Of a stretch of 64,000 bases of DNA, positions 36,870 to 46,152 are shown in pieces; position 1 is the stretch's first letter; every line of letters starts with the position of its first letter. Source of the stretch: Planctomonas deserti (GTDB lineage Bacteria; Actinomycetota; Actinomycetes; Actinomycetales; Microbacteriaceae). The stretch covers positions 310,001-374,000 of the forward strand of contig NZ_QANL01000003.1 in NCBI RefSeq assembly GCF_003067705.1, in the 5' to 3' direction. Made by a program: the position numbers and the translations under genes. The notes under the pieces are model-generated. The model ran no database searches. It saw only the letters and a program-made list of their open reading frames with translations, and was not told the DNA's origin.

Positions 36870-37910
36870 TCAGATGGTGGCGGCGTCGATGACGAACCGG
36901 TAGCGGACGTCGGACTTGAGGACGCGCTCGTAGGCGGCGTTCACGTCGGCGGCGTCGATGAGCTCGATGTCGGCTGCGATGCCGTGCTCGCCGCAGAAGT
37001 CCAGCATCTCCTGGGTCTCGGCGATGCTGCCGATGGCGGACGCCGCGAGCGAGCGGCGGTTGCCCATGAGGGCGAACACCGACACCGGGAGCGGCTCTGC
37101 CGGGGCGCCGAGGTTGACCATGGTGCCGTCGAAGGTGAGCAGCGACAGGTACGACCACGTGTCGATGGGCGCGCTGATGGTGTTGATGATGAGGTCGAAG
37201 GTGTTGGAGAGGTCGGCGAAGGTGGACTCGTCGTTGGTGGCGTAGTAGTGGTCGGCGCCGAGGCGGAGGCCGTCGTCCTTCTTGCTGAGGGTCTGCGACA
37301 GGACGGCGACCTCGGCGCCCATGGCGTGGGCGAACTTGACGGCCATGTGGCCAAGGCCCCCCATGCCGACAATGGCGACCTTCTTGCCCGGGCCCGCGTT
37401 CCAGTGAGCGAGGGGCGCGTAGGTGGTGACGCCGGCGCACAGCAGCGGGGCGGCAGCGTCGAAGGGGATGCTGTCGGGGACGCGGACGACGAAGTCGTCG
37501 ACGACGACGATCTGCGTGGCGTATCCGCCCTGCGTGGTGGTGCCGTCGCGGTCGGTGCTGCCGTAGGTGTAGGTGGCGCCGTTGAGGCAGTAGTTCTGCT
37601 GGCCGGCGAGGCAGTTGGCGCATTCGCGGCAGGAGTTGACCATGCAGCCGACTCCGACCCGGTCGCCGACCTTGTGGAGGGTGACCGCGGAGCCGATCTC
37701 GGCGACGGTGCCGACGATTTCGTGGCCAGGGACCAGCGGGTACGCGGCGGGGCCCCAGTCACCGCGGACGGTGCTGATGTCGGAGTGGCAGATGCCGGAG
37801 TAGGCGATGTCGATGAGGACGTCGTGCGGGCCGACGGGGCGGCGCTCGATGGTGGTGGGGGTGAGCGGGTCGGTGGCGGATGTGGCGGCGTAGGCGCGTG
37901 CGGTGGTCAT
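36870..37910 (-). CDS. Zinc-dependent NAD(P) alcohol dehydrogenase, YahK/CAD type
   Basis: 346 residues from ATG 37910 (the frame is open four codons earlier). Catalytic zinc ligands in [13 protein letters not shown] and [14 protein letters not shown]; the structural zinc cysteines in [15 protein letters not shown]; cofactor motif [21 protein letters not shown]; nucleotide discrimination around [13 protein letters not shown] suggests NADP. This is the cinnamyl alcohol/aldehyde reductase branch. It is divergent from the second HTH/MmyB regulator and lies on the same strand as the monooxygenase and SDR, probably one transcript; it is the only intact enzyme of the three. Confidence 0.91.
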   Translation of the reverse strand: MTTARAYAATSATDPLTPTTIERRPVGPHDVLIDIAYSGICHSDISTVRGDWGPAAYPLVPGHEIVGTVAEIGSAVTLHKVGDRVGVGCMVNSCRECANCLAGQQNYCLNGATYTYGSTDRDGTTTQGGYATQIVVVDDFVVRVPDSIPFDAAAPLLCAGVTTYAPLAHWNAGPGKKVAIVGMGGLGHMAVKFAHAMGAEVAVLSQTLSKKDDGLRLGADHYYATNDESTFADLSNTFDLIINTISAPIDTWSYLSLLTFDGTMVNLGAPAEPLPVSVFALMGNRRSLAASAIGSIAETQEMLDFCGEHGIAADIELIDAADVNAAYERVLKSDVRYRFVIDAATI

Positions 37911-37960
37911 GTACCCAGGCAACAGCCGATCCCGCGCGTGCGGCAGTGCGGGTTGATGGT

Positions 37961-37975
37961 GTCACTGGCAGTGAC
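37961..37975. promoter_or_regulatory. Candidate operator between alcohol dehydrogenase and HTH/MmyB regulator 2
   Basis: GTCACTGGCAGTGAC is a perfect inverted repeat of seven bases with a one-base centre. It lies 50 bases upstream of the dehydrogenase start and 36 upstream of the regulator start, a good position for a shared operator of the divergent regulator. Confidence 0.55.
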
Positions 37976-38011
37976 TGTTTAAGCCGGCTCGACGTGCTTA
38001 GAGTCGAGGGC

Positions 38012-38896
38012 ATGGACACCAGGACCGAGTTGCGGGAGTTCCTCGTCTCCCGCCGGGCGAGGATCCGCCCCGAGGACGCCGGTCTGCCTGCAGGCGGCGG
38101 CCGCCGGGTCCCGGGGTTGCGTCGCGAGGAGCTCGCGGTCCTCGCCGGGGTGAGCATCAGTTGGTACACCAGGCTCGAGCGCGGCGACGCGGTCGGCGCG
38201 TCCGACTCCGTCCTCGACGCAATCGCCCGGACCCTGCAACTCGACGAGCTGGAGCGCCGCCATCTGTTTCAGCTGACGCGTGGCACCACCGGTGACGGGG
38301 TGCAACCTGCCGGACGACGTCCGGCGTCGCGGGTGATCCGGCCGACCCTGCAGCTGGTCCTCGATCAGATGACCGAGCTGCCGGCCATCGTCCAGAACGA
38401 CCGGTCCGACATCGTGGCAATGAACGCCATGGGGCGCGCCCTCTACTCGGAGCTACTCGCCGGGGCGACGTCGACGCCAAACCACGCCCGCTACATCCAC
38501 CTCGACCCGCGGTCGCGGGACTTCTACGTCGACTGGGACGAGATCGCGAGCAACAGCGCGGCGATGCTCCACGTGGCCGCCGCGAAGGACCCCTACGACA
38601 GGGACCTGACCGCCCTCATCGGCGAGCTCGCAACCCGCTCTGCCGACTTTCGCGTCCGCTGGGCTTCCCGGGACGTCCACGAGCACCAGGCGGGAGTAAA
38701 GCACGTCCATCACCACCTCGTCGGTGACCTCGAGCTGACGTACGAGACCCTCGCACTGCCCGGACAGCCCGGCTTGATGATGTACGTCAACGCCGCCGAG
38801 CCCGGCAGCCCGTCCGCAGACGCCCTGCGTCTGCTCGCCGCATGGTCGACACCGGACAAGCTCCAGGTTCCACAGCCGGAGCGACAACGCGACTGA
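38012..38896 (+). CDS. HTH transcriptional regulator with MmyB-like ligand-binding domain (copy 2)
   Basis: 294 residues from ATG 38012. HTH: RRVPGLRREELAVLAGVSISWYTRLERGDAVGASDSVLDAIARTL; ligand domain: RPTLQLVLDQMTELPAIVQNDRSDIVAMNAMGRALYSEL, RDFYVDWDEIASNSAAMLHVAAAKDP, and FRVRWASRDVHEHQAGVKHVHHHLVGDLEL. It is clearly related to the copies at 31993 and 51146. TAGAGT at 37999 lies seven bases before the start. The divergent alcohol dehydrogenase, and through it the monooxygenase-SDR set, is the expected regulon. The position of the 15-base inverted repeat in the shared promoter fits this. Confidence 0.9.
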   Translation: MDTRTELREFLVSRRARIRPEDAGLPAGGGRRVPGLRREELAVLAGVSISWYTRLERGDAVGASDSVLDAIARTLQLDELERRHLFQLTRGTTGDGVQPAGRRPASRVIRPTLQLVLDQMTELPAIVQNDRSDIVAMNAMGRALYSELLAGATSTPNHARYIHLDPRSRDFYVDWDEIASNSAAMLHVAAAKDPYDRDLTALIGELATRSADFRVRWASRDVHEHQAGVKHVHHHLVGDLELTYETLALPGQPGLMMYVNAAEPGSPSADALRLLAAWSTPDKLQVPQPERQRD

Positions 38897-39216
38897 CGAA
38901 CCCCTGCGAGGACTGCTGCCGCCGACCAATACGGGCTGCTGGTGAACACGCCGCACGCCGGTCGCCGATGCCGAGAACACACGCCCGCAGGGATCGCTGA
39001 CGACTGTCACGCCTCGGGGATGTGACTGCAGAGCCGAACGCATTCAGTACTTCGTGCGCTGGAGCGCCAACAGAAAGAGATCCGCAATGGGTCCTTCTAT
39101 CGAATCGACTGCACGATCCTCGACGCGCTAAGGCACGGGCGCCCCCCTTGTAAAGCCCCCCGCTCTTACGGCGTCTCTTCGGTAGCTTCGCCGCGAGACG
39201 AGCGGAGGAGGCTGGC
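38897..39216. other. 320-base gap before the DMT transporter
   Basis: No supported gene on either strand. The last 60 bases should contain the promoter of the transporter gene; GAGGAGG upstream of GTG 39217 is a good ribosome binding site. Confidence 0.4.
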
Positions 39217-40179
39217 GTGCAGCTAGGAGACGTCGAGACGAACACGGGGGACGGCACGGCGTCCCGCTTACTTCAACTGCTGGCCGCCGTCGGTCTCGGC
39301 TGCCTGGTCTCGGTTCAGGCTCGGGTGAGCGCGGACCTCGCCGAGCGGTCCGACGTCTACAGTGCGGCCTGGGTAACAGTCGTCACCGGCACCCTGATCC
39401 TCCTGGTGGTCCTCGTGGGGTCCCCACACGCTCGGAGCGGCTTCGGCAGGGTGGCGACGGCCGTGAAGTCCGGTTCGTTGCCGTGGTGGGCGCTCTCTGG
39501 CGGATTGGCGGGCATGTTTTTCGTCGTCACGCAGGGCGCCGCCGCGGGAGTGCTCGGACTGGCGATGTTCGGCATGGCCGTGGTAGCTGGTCAGGTCGTC
39601 GGCGGGCTCGTCTTCGACTGGATCGGCCTCGCCGGCGGGGAGCGCCGCTCTCCCACTCGTTTCCGCGTCCTCGGCGCAGTGCTCGCGATAGCTGCGGTCA
39701 GCTGGGGCGCCATCGCGGGGGATGACTCGAACATCGACGTGAGCCTCATTGCCATGGCGTTCCTGGCGGGCCTCGGGCTTGCAGCGGCGTCGGGTGTAAC
39801 GGGTCGGGTGCACTCGGTCGCACGCAGCGTCATCACCGCGGGCATGCTGAATCACCTGGTCGGCCTAGCCGTGATAGTCGCGCTTCTGCTCATCATCGCC
39901 CCCGAAAGCCTCACGGGGTCCCCGTTTCCTTCCGAGCCGTGGCTCTTCATCGGCGGCGTCATCGGCCCGATCGGGGTCGCGGTCGGAGCCATCCTCGTCC
40001 ACACCTTGGGCGTGCTGCTCCTCGGCTTGGGGATGGTGGCCGGACAGCTGGTCGGAGCGTTGGTCCTCGAGATGGTGGTGCCCACGGCCGGAGTGCAGGC
40101 TTCCAGCATCATCGGGATCGTGCTGACCCTTCTGGCGGTCGCCGTCACCTCCCTCGACGGCAGGAGACGGCATACGTAG
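39217..40179 (+). CDS. DMT family transporter, DUF606/YdcZ type
   Basis: 320 residues with about ten membrane helices in two similar halves. Each half has the DUF606 pattern: an N-terminal helix LLQLLAAVGLGCLVSVQARVSADLAER with the conserved Asn/Gln-like face, GLAGMFFVVTQGAAAGVLGLAMFGMAVVAGQVVGGLVFDW in half one, and GGVIGPIGVAVGAILVHTLGVLLLGLGMVAGQLVGALVLEMV in half two. Function of the family is uncertain; export of small metabolites is assumed. GAGGAGG precedes GTG 39217. It stands alone in the island and looks intact. Confidence 0.82.
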   Translation: MQLGDVETNTGDGTASRLLQLLAAVGLGCLVSVQARVSADLAERSDVYSAAWVTVVTGTLILLVVLVGSPHARSGFGRVATAVKSGSLPWWALSGGLAGMFFVVTQGAAAGVLGLAMFGMAVVAGQVVGGLVFDWIGLAGGERRSPTRFRVLGAVLAIAAVSWGAIAGDDSNIDVSLIAMAFLAGLGLAAASGVTGRVHSVARSVITAGMLNHLVGLAVIVALLLIIAPESLTGSPFPSEPWLFIGGVIGPIGVAVGAILVHTLGVLLLGLGMVAGQLVGALVLEMVVPTAGVQASSIIGIVLTLLAVAVTSLDGRRRHT

Positions 40180-40304
40180 GAGCCAACGGCGGCCACGGCA
40201 ACCGGTCGGACGCGGAAGATCCGGCGGAAGGGGGTCGCGCAGCGGCCGGAGAAGGTACCCGATGATCTGATGTCGGTGAGGACAACCGATCGCCCAACTC
40301 GCGG

Positions 40305-40604
40305 GTGAGAATGGGACGCGTGAATGAAGAACCGGATCAGGAGCTTGACGCGCTGATCAGGGCGATACCGGAAGGCTGGACCCGCGTGCAGATCGCTGGT
40401 CACGTCTGGGGCATAACGCGAACGACGCGTGCTGGCGGAAGAGTGATTTCGTTCGATGCCGGACGCCTTGGGGACAAGGAGCAGCTCGGCGCAAACATAT
40501 GGATGCTGTCTGAGGGCTCCGTCCTCAAGCCGTGTGAGGTGCCCGAAGAAGACGTCATGCAGGTGCTGCGGGACGCCGCGGCAACCTTTGCGCTCCCGGA
40601 CTGA
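40305..40604 (+). CDS. Small conserved cytoplasmic protein of unknown function
   Basis: 99 residues (possible later starts at 40311 or 40320). The middle reads LDALIRAIPEGWTRVQIAGHVWGITRTTRAGGRVISFDAGRLGD, followed by NIWMLSEGSVLKPCEVPEEDVMQVL. I have the impression of a small family common in Microbacteriaceae, sometimes labelled a methionine sulfoxide reductase, but there is no sulfoxide reductase motif, so I give no function. Soluble, acidic, one cysteine. Confidence 0.6.
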   Translation: MRMGRVNEEPDQELDALIRAIPEGWTRVQIAGHVWGITRTTRAGGRVISFDAGRLGDKEQLGANIWMLSEGSVLKPCEVPEEDVMQVLRDAAATFALPD

Positions 40605-40715
40605 CCCGGGTAATCGCGCGCACACGTTCGAGGTGTGCGAGGGCGACGAAGTCGGAGCGGTCGTCGCCGGGCAGGGGTTCCTCGAAAGGCGCCCCTGCCC
40701 GGCCGGTGCTGCGTG

Positions 40716-41534
40716 CTACTTGCCTTCGGCCTCACGGGAGACGGGGGCCCATTCGGCCCACTCGGCGAGGCGCTGCTGGTAGATGTGCGGGGCGATCTGC
40801 GTGGGCTGCTCGCCGAAGAACACGCGAAGGGGTGCCTTGTCGGCGTCGACGACCTTGAGGATGGCAGAGCCGAAGCCGACCGGCTTGGGGCTGGTGTTCC
40901 CGCTCATGCGCTCCGCCATCGCGTCGTGCAGCGGCTTGTAGGCGGGCAGGGCGTCCGCGACGGTTGCGGATGCGCCGGCCCAGTCGGTCGCGAAGCCGCC
41001 GGGCTCGACCAGAGTGACCTTGATGCCGAAGCCGGCGACCTCCTGGGCGAGAGATTCGGTGAGACCCTCGAGTGCCCACTTGGAGGCGTGATAGCCGCCG
41101 AGGCTCGGGAACGCGGCGACGCCGCCGATCGTGGAGATCTGGATGATGTGACCCGAACCCTGTTCCCGCATGATCGGTAGGGCCGCCTGCGTAACGCTGA
41201 GGACACCGAACAGGTTCGTCTCGAGCTGGTCCCGGAGCTGCTGCTCGGTGATCTCCTCGACGGTTCCGAAGAGGCCGTAGCCGGCGTTGTTGATGACGAC
41301 GTCGAGCTGTCCGAAGCTCTCGTGGGCGCTCTTGACGGCGGCGAACACCTGGTCGCGGTCTGTGACGTCGAGCTGGAGGGGGAGGACGGCGTCGCCGTAC
41401 TTCTCGACCAGGTCGTTGAGGGTGTCGGTGTTCCGGGCCGTCGCGGCGACCTTGTCACCGCGCTCCAGGGCGGCCAGAACGAACGTGCGGCCGAAGCCTT
41501 TCGATGCTCCGGTGACGAACCAAACCTTGCTCAT
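40716..41534 (-). CDS. SDR family oxidoreductase
   Basis: 272 residues from ATG 41534, with AAGGAG nine bases upstream. Motifs: VWFVTGASKGFGRTFVLAALERGD (cofactor), VVINNAGYGLFGTVEE, HIIQISTIGGVAAFPSLGGYHASKWALEG (catalytic Ser, Tyr, Lys), and VTLVEPGGFATDWAG. The Arg/Lys-rich residues after the first strand (ATARNTDTL) fit NADP. This pattern is common in SDRs paired with TetR regulators. It is divergent from the TetR gene; their shared promoter carries a symmetrical operator, so the TetR protein almost certainly represses it. Confidence 0.92.
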   Translation of the reverse strand: MSKVWFVTGASKGFGRTFVLAALERGDKVAATARNTDTLNDLVEKYGDAVLPLQLDVTDRDQVFAAVKSAHESFGQLDVVINNAGYGLFGTVEEITEQQLRDQLETNLFGVLSVTQAALPIMREQGSGHIIQISTIGGVAAFPSLGGYHASKWALEGLTESLAQEVAGFGIKVTLVEPGGFATDWAGASATVADALPAYKPLHDAMAERMSGNTSPKPVGFGSAILKVVDADKAPLRVFFGEQPTQIAPHIYQQRLAEWAEWAPVSREAEGK

Positions 41535-41574
41535 GATGCTCCTTCTATTGAGGCGTCTTTGTGCCAGTGAGTAG

Positions 41575-41627
41575 ACCATACGCCCTAAATGACACCGGGT
41601 GCCATGTTCGCGTCTTGGGCGTATGCT
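41575..41627. promoter_or_regulatory. Divergent promoter with inverted nine-base half-sites over both -10 elements
   Basis: CATACGCCC (41577-41585) and its exact complement GGGCGTATG (41617-41625) are 31 bases apart. The left one overlaps a minus-strand -10 TATGGT (41580-41575) for the SDR gene; the right one overlaps a plus-strand -10 TATGCT (41622-41627), which ends six bases before the TetR ATG. TetR binding at either half would block the promoter it covers. Confidence 0.65.
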
Positions 41628-41633
41628 GACGGT

Positions 41634-42275
41634 ATGAGCGATGGCAGTCCGACACCGATCCGTGAGCGCACGCGGCGACTCGCGCAGATTGAGCTGACGA
41701 CGGTCGCGCAGGATCTCTTCCTCGAGCATGGGTACGAGGAGACCACCGTCGATCAGATCGCGGCGGCCGCCGGCATGTCGAAGCGCACGTTCTTCCGCTA
41801 CTTCCCCTCCAAGGACGACCTCGTCATCGGTAAGTACGACCTTTTCGGCGACCGGATGGCGGACGCGTTGGACGCGCGGCCTGCTGACGAACCGGTGTGG
41901 GAGTCGCTGCGACGGGTGTTCGACATCACCCTCGACTACGTTCAAGACAGCCAGGCTCGTGCCCGGAACGACGCCATGGACCGGATCGTGCAGAGTACGC
42001 CGCAGTTGACCGCGCGGTATCTCGAAAAGCTGCAGCGCGTGCAGGCCCTTCTCATCGGGCGGGTTGCCGCACGCCTCGGTTCCTCCGCATCGGCGAGCGA
42101 CCCGCGCCCCGCCGCTATCGTCGGCGCGGCGTTCGCCTGCATGCAGGCCGCCCGGGCGTCGTGGCTCAGCTCGGACCAGTCGGAGCCGTTCGGAGAATAC
42201 CTCGACCGGGCTATGGGCGCTCTCGACGTCGACGTGGACAGTGAGCGCCGGGACGCGCTCGGCGGTGGCCAGTGA
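41634..42275 (+). CDS. TetR family transcriptional regulator
   Basis: 213 residues from ATG 41634. N-terminal HTH: AQDLFLEHGYEETTVDQIAAAAGMSKRTFFRYFPSKDDLV, a textbook TetR recognition helix. The C-terminal part (DALDARPADEPVWESLRRVFDITL...AIVGAAFACMQAARASWL) is of the TetR_C type that is close to the mycofactocin/MftR-like group. Probably leaderless. Divergent from the SDR gene it is expected to repress, and its stop overlaps the next membrane-protein gene by four bases. Confidence 0.92.
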   Translation: MSDGSPTPIRERTRRLAQIELTTVAQDLFLEHGYEETTVDQIAAAAGMSKRTFFRYFPSKDDLVIGKYDLFGDRMADALDARPADEPVWESLRRVFDITLDYVQDSQARARNDAMDRIVQSTPQLTARYLEKLQRVQALLIGRVAARLGSSASASDPRPAAIVGAAFACMQAARASWLSSDQSEPFGEYLDRAMGALDVDVDSERRDALGGGQ

Positions 42276-42781
42276 GCGACCCCTTGCCGGAACGTGGCAG
42301 AGGTGACCCGGAGAGGCGGGCGTCGGCGCTCAAGGAACGCATCTATGCAACGTTCATTGCTCTGGCGGTCAGCATTCCGCTCAGCCAGCACAGCGATTCC
42401 GTCGCCGCGACAGCAGCGACTCTGGCACTGACCGTTGTCGGGACGCTACTGGCCACTTTCGTCGCAGACATCATCGCGCACGTCGCCGTCCACTCCGCCC
42501 TGCCCGATAGGGAAGAGGTGCGTCGGATGGCGAGCATCAGCGCTGGAGCGCTACTCGTTCTGTTCGTGCCGATGCTCCTCCTTGCTTTGGCCGCGTTGGA
42601 TGTCGTGACCCTGTCCTGGGCGCTTGATATGACGTCGTTCGTACTGGTCGCCACGCTCGTCGTCGTCACCGTGATTCCCATTCGGCGGCTCCGCGTGCCC
42701 GTCTGGCAGAAGCTCGTCGCATGCGCCGTCATCGGGATACTTGGGCTTGTCGTCGTCGCCCTGAAGCTGGTCATCCACTGA
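42272..42781 (+). CDS. Small integral membrane protein of unknown function
   Basis: 169 residues with four predicted helices (about residues 26-44, 48-70, 88-112, 118-137 and possibly 146-166), a basic N-terminus and short loops. The start GTG lies inside the TetR stop (GTGA), so it is cotranscribed with the regulator. I do not recognise the family. The conserved-looking HVAVHSALPDREEVRRM loop between helices is the only polar stretch. Confidence 0.7.
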   Translation: MSDPLPERGRGDPERRASALKERIYATFIALAVSIPLSQHSDSVAATAATLALTVVGTLLATFVADIIAHVAVHSALPDREEVRRMASISAGALLVLFVPMLLLALAALDVVTLSWALDMTSFVLVATLVVVTVIPIRRLRVPVWQKLVACAVIGILGLVVVALKLVIH

Positions 42782-43065
42782 TGCGATGCTTCCTATCCGC
42801 ACGCCGGCTTTGCGGCCTTCAAGGTGATGGCTCCCCGTTGCATAAAGAGATGGGACGAGAGCGCGCCACGGAGTCACTGCCGGAGCGGCTTGCGATGGGT
42901 AAGGCCCTTCCGGACTAACGCGTTCAAAGGCTCCTCGACCCGTCTATCTCGCAATTCTTGGGTTGCGCCGCCGCAGTCACTTGACACTGTCGCTGGGCGC
43001 TCACCATCATTCAGTCACGACCGGAGGCGGCGGGCCGCCGGTACCCGAACAGAAACGGCGCATCA
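42782..43065. other. 284-base gap
   Basis: No gene or repeat that I can support; the right end must hold the promoter of the VOC gene, whose start is preceded by a purine-rich AGAAACGG stretch. Confidence 0.4.
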
Positions 43066-43518
43066 ATGCCCACCACCATCTTCGTCAACCTGGCTGTCAG
43101 TGATCTGGCCCGATCCCGGGCGTTCTTCGAGACTCTCGGGTACTCCATCAACGAGGGCTTCAGCGATGAGAACGCCGTCAGTGTGGTGATCAGCGACACG
43201 ATCACCGCCATGTTGCTCACGCGCGAGTTCTTCGCCGAGTTCACGAGCAAGTCGATCATCGACGCCACTACCTCGACCGAGGTGCAACTCGCCCTCAGCG
43301 CGGAGAGCAAAGAGGAGGTCGACGCGATTCACGAGAAAGCCATCGCAGCGGGCGGGACGCCAGCCGGCGAGCAGGACCACGGATTCATGTACTCGAAGAG
43401 CTTCGACGACCTCGACGGCCACCACTGGGACTTCGTCTGGATGGACCCCGCGGCCGCGGCTGGCGGCGCACCGGAGATGAGCATCGAGGAGATAAGACAG
43501 CACACGACGCACAGTTGA
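43066..43518 (+). CDS. VOC family protein (glyoxalase/bleomycin-resistance fold)
   Basis: 150 residues forming two beta-alpha-beta-beta-beta modules: TTIFVNLAVSDLARSRAFFETLGYSINEGF...SDTITAMLLTREFF and VQLALSAESKEEVDAIHEKAIAAGGTP...GFMYSKSFDDLDGHHWDFVWMDP. The usual metal ligands His/Glu are replaced at the first position (Asn in VNLAV), but HHWDFVWM retains the C-terminal acidic/aromatic end. This is the 'extradiol-like/lactoylglutathione lyase' subgroup without assigned reaction. A catalytic role is possible, as is simple ligand binding. Confidence 0.85.
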   Translation: MPTTIFVNLAVSDLARSRAFFETLGYSINEGFSDENAVSVVISDTITAMLLTREFFAEFTSKSIIDATTSTEVQLALSAESKEEVDAIHEKAIAAGGTPAGEQDHGFMYSKSFDDLDGHHWDFVWMDPAAAAGGAPEMSIEEIRQHTTHS

Positions 43519-43649
43519 GGATCGACGCACCGGACGCGTATCGATGGACACGTGAGAGACGTCAGTTACGGATTCTCCAGGCGGTGATCCGGGGTCGAGC
43601 CGGTCGCCCTGGATACGTATCCTGGGGCTGTGCTGAGTCATTGTGTCGA

Positions 43650-44192
43650 ATGGCCGAGGTGACGGGCGGGGGAGAGGTGGCTGCCGGGTCCACTCGCGCG
43701 TTCTCGGCGTTCTCGTTCGATCCGCTGACGCCTGCCGAGCCGATGGTCGCCGACGCTCCCGATGTTGTGCCTGAGCTTCGTCCCCACGAGACGGATGTCT
43801 GGTTGAGCCAGTGGCAGATCGCCGAGGAAGAAATCATCTTCGAAGAAGGTGAAGAGGTCCGCTGGGCACTCATACCGATGGATGAGGCGTGGACGAAACG
43901 CTTGTTCGGGAACCGTCGCGCAATCCACCTCCAGCTCGACACCTACGCCGCCGCCACAAGAGGAAGTGACGATCCTTCCTGGACTCGACTGGTCGGCGGC
44001 ATTGCGCGCATTGATCAGGTCTCAATGCCGCGTCAGCAAGCGGTGCCCACCGACCACGCCGCGGAAGAGCAGGGGTTGCAGCTTGGCGAAGCGATCCAGC
44101 ATCAGGTGACGAGTTTGCAGACGTCACGAGCACACGACGGCGACGTAGTCGGTTGGGTAGTTCGAGTCCGCAGTCGACTGGTCTCCGAGTAG
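43650..44192 (+). CDS. Uncharacterised cytoplasmic protein, possibly DUF6578
   Basis: 180 residues from ATG 43650; the open frame extends to 43515 but those codons have no family look. The centre is VWLSQWQIAEEEIIFEEGEEVRWALIPMDEAWTKRLFGNRRAIHLQLDTYAAATR, which recalls DUF6578 proteins (WQ..., GDEVxW), common in actinobacteria. The product is acidic and soluble with no membrane segment. No operon partner is evident. Family assignment is tentative. Confidence 0.6.
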   Translation: MAEVTGGGEVAAGSTRAFSAFSFDPLTPAEPMVADAPDVVPELRPHETDVWLSQWQIAEEEIIFEEGEEVRWALIPMDEAWTKRLFGNRRAIHLQLDTYAAATRGSDDPSWTRLVGGIARIDQVSMPRQQAVPTDHAAEEQGLQLGEAIQHQVTSLQTSRAHDGDVVGWVVRVRSRLVSE

Positions 44193-44246
44193 CCGCTCCT
44201 TCACAGACCCTCGAGGTTTAGCGGCACCACAGGCTGATAAACGCTC

Positions 44247-45037
44247 TCATCGGCTCGCCGCCGCGAGTTTGGCCGGCAGGTTGTCGACTGTCACGGAGTC
44301 GAACGCGGCGTACTCGTCGGGGACTTCGATGATGCTGGTCCAGCGCATCGCGATCTCCGGACATGCGTCGCCCTGCACCTCGCTCACGATCTCGAGTCTC
44401 TTCGAGGGTGCGGTAACGACGAACGAGTTGGGGCGCGTTTCGCATCCGCTCCCTGGGAGGACGAGAGTCAGTTGCCCGTCGGCCGGCCCGGGCAGGTAGT
44501 AGGGATCGGACCAGTCCTCGAGCGCATGGGCCGGCAACGGCGGTGTGGCGAGACCGGTGGAGAGCACGTTCACGTCCCGCAACGCTGACGCGGGATGCCG
44601 GACGTCGAGATTCACGGTCGGTGCTGGGCAGTCCAGCGCTTCCGGATCTAAACAACTGCCAGTGTCAGGTATCGCTTGCACGATAGCGCGGCCCAGTCGC
44701 AGTTCGAGCGGAACCTGCACCTCGAACGAGAAGGAGCCGTCCTCAGCCACGGCGACGTCAGCGACGGCCTTCACCACGTCGGCGACGTGGGCGGAGCGGA
44801 GCTCGAACGTCTGCACAGAGCCGAGGTTCAACCCGTCGCATTCGCCCTCCGGTCCCCGCGTGACGGAGATGGTCTCTCCAGGCTCGACTTCCCGCCGTCG
44901 GACTGCAGGACGCACTCGTATTCGATCGCGGTGACATGTTGCAAGTTCGAACTGGCAGAGTCAACTGTTGCGCATCCGGCCAGCGCCAGCACCGTGGCAC
45001 ATGGGACGGTGAATAAGACGCGTGCTGCTCTTGCCAT
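44247..45037 (-). pseudogene. Lipoprotein gene with a one-base frameshift
   Basis: ATG 45037 starts a clear lipoprotein signal: MARAARVLFTVPCATVLALAGC, Cys22 being the lipidation site. The frame fails after ECVLQSDGGK; adding one base at the CCC of 44891-44893 (plus strand) rejoins EVEPGETISVTRGPEGECDGL and continues to LPAKLAAASR at 44247. The repaired protein has 263 residues, an extracytoplasmic beta-rich body with several cysteines (CLDPEALDCPAP, GSGCETRP, GDACPE). I do not recognise the family. Single-base homopolymer deletion; mutation or assembly error. Confidence 0.75.
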
Positions 45038-45509
45038 GACCGAAGTAAGTCACGCGGCTGCAGAGAGAACAACCCCAACGAAAATGAGGAGGTCAGCGCG
45101 CGGCGAAGGATCTCGGTGGCGAAGGTAATACGACGCGCTGCGCCTGAAGCAGCGTGCAGCAGGATCTCGGGCCTGGCCCTTGGTGTCCGGGGAGCCACCG
45201 GCTACCGGCAACGGTTTCGGGTGCCTCGAGCGAATCTTCGAAGAGGACAAGCCTTACCCCGCTCGCCTGGCCAATCGTCCATCTACGCGTACTGCGAGCG
45301 GGGCATTGGCGAAATCTTCACGCCGACTCAACAGCTCGCGCTCGGGCTGAGCCCAGGGCCAGTTGGCACTCGCCCCAGTGGTCGCGGGCGTCTTCCTTCT
45401 GGCGTTTCGGATCGGGAGGGCAACTTCGTGTGAGGAGGGCGAGCTCCTCGAGTACGTCCTGCTCGACCGGGTATCGATTCTTCGGCTCGATAAACGCTAA
45501 GTTCGGCCG
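45038..45509. other. 472-base gap between lipoprotein and luciferase-like genes
   Basis: The two flanking genes diverge from here, so both promoters should be inside. Several open frames of 60-120 codons run through on both strands, but none has a recognisable motif or a plausible start. Confidence 0.4.
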
Positions 45510-45997
45510 GTGATCTCCACCCCGCGCCTTGGCCACCGCCCGTCCGTCTCTGACGAGGGGCCGCAGCGTCAACTCACGGACCGGGCGACACCCGAACTCT
45601 GGGGTCGCCTCGTCGCCCGCGCCTTCGCGCTGCGGATGTGGTTGAGGGGCACAGTCAGGTGTCACCGGCCTCATCAAGGGCGCTGTTCCTGCGGAACCAG
45701 CAGATGCCAGTGGCGCCGTGGACCTCGCTGGCTCCCGACGGCAGCCTCGAGCCTGTTCATATCCACGGTGTCGGTGACACCTCCGTCCACCTCTGCCTTC
45801 CGGCGGCCCGCGGCGCCGAATTGACCGAGCTCGGCTGGGCTACCCCACACCAATACGCAGATTTCGGAACGGAGTTCCTCATCTACGGTCTACGCTGCGC
45901 GCCGGAACTCGACGTCGTGCTGTCCCTCATTGAGGAGAGCATCGCATTCGCGCGCCAGCCAGACGGGGAGCAGTTGCTCGGGCATATATCGGCATGA
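45510..45997 (+). pseudogene. Luciferase-domain (DUF5519-like) protein with a one-base frameshift
   Basis: GTG 45510 gives STPRLGHRPSVSDEGPQRQL then ELWGRLVARAFAL; at 45633 one C appears to be missing (CTGCGG for CTGCCGG). Adding it continues PDVVEGHSQVSPASSRALFL, then EPVHIHGVGDTSVHLCLPAA and LGWATPHQYADFGTEFLIYG, ending at 45997. The repaired length is 162 residues. The second half, with the His-containing HIHG and the HQYADFGTE block, is the small 'luciferase domain' family of unknown role. Like other broken genes in this region the fault is a single-base deletion. Confidence 0.72.
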
Positions 45998-46152
45998 TCG
46001 GCCCCATTCGATCGATCCGGCCAGGCCGAAGCGGCGTCCGAGAAGCGACTCTGCAACGGACCGGCATTCATCAAAAAAGTGCTACCCGACACCCTTGTAC
46101 AGGCGAAGCGCTGTAGTGGCCGCTACTACTCGGCCTCATGTGAGGATGGACC

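Noticed and set aside
45318-45677. 119-codon minus-strand frame opposite the luciferase-like gene
   Set aside because: It overlaps the better supported plus-strand gene and has no motif.
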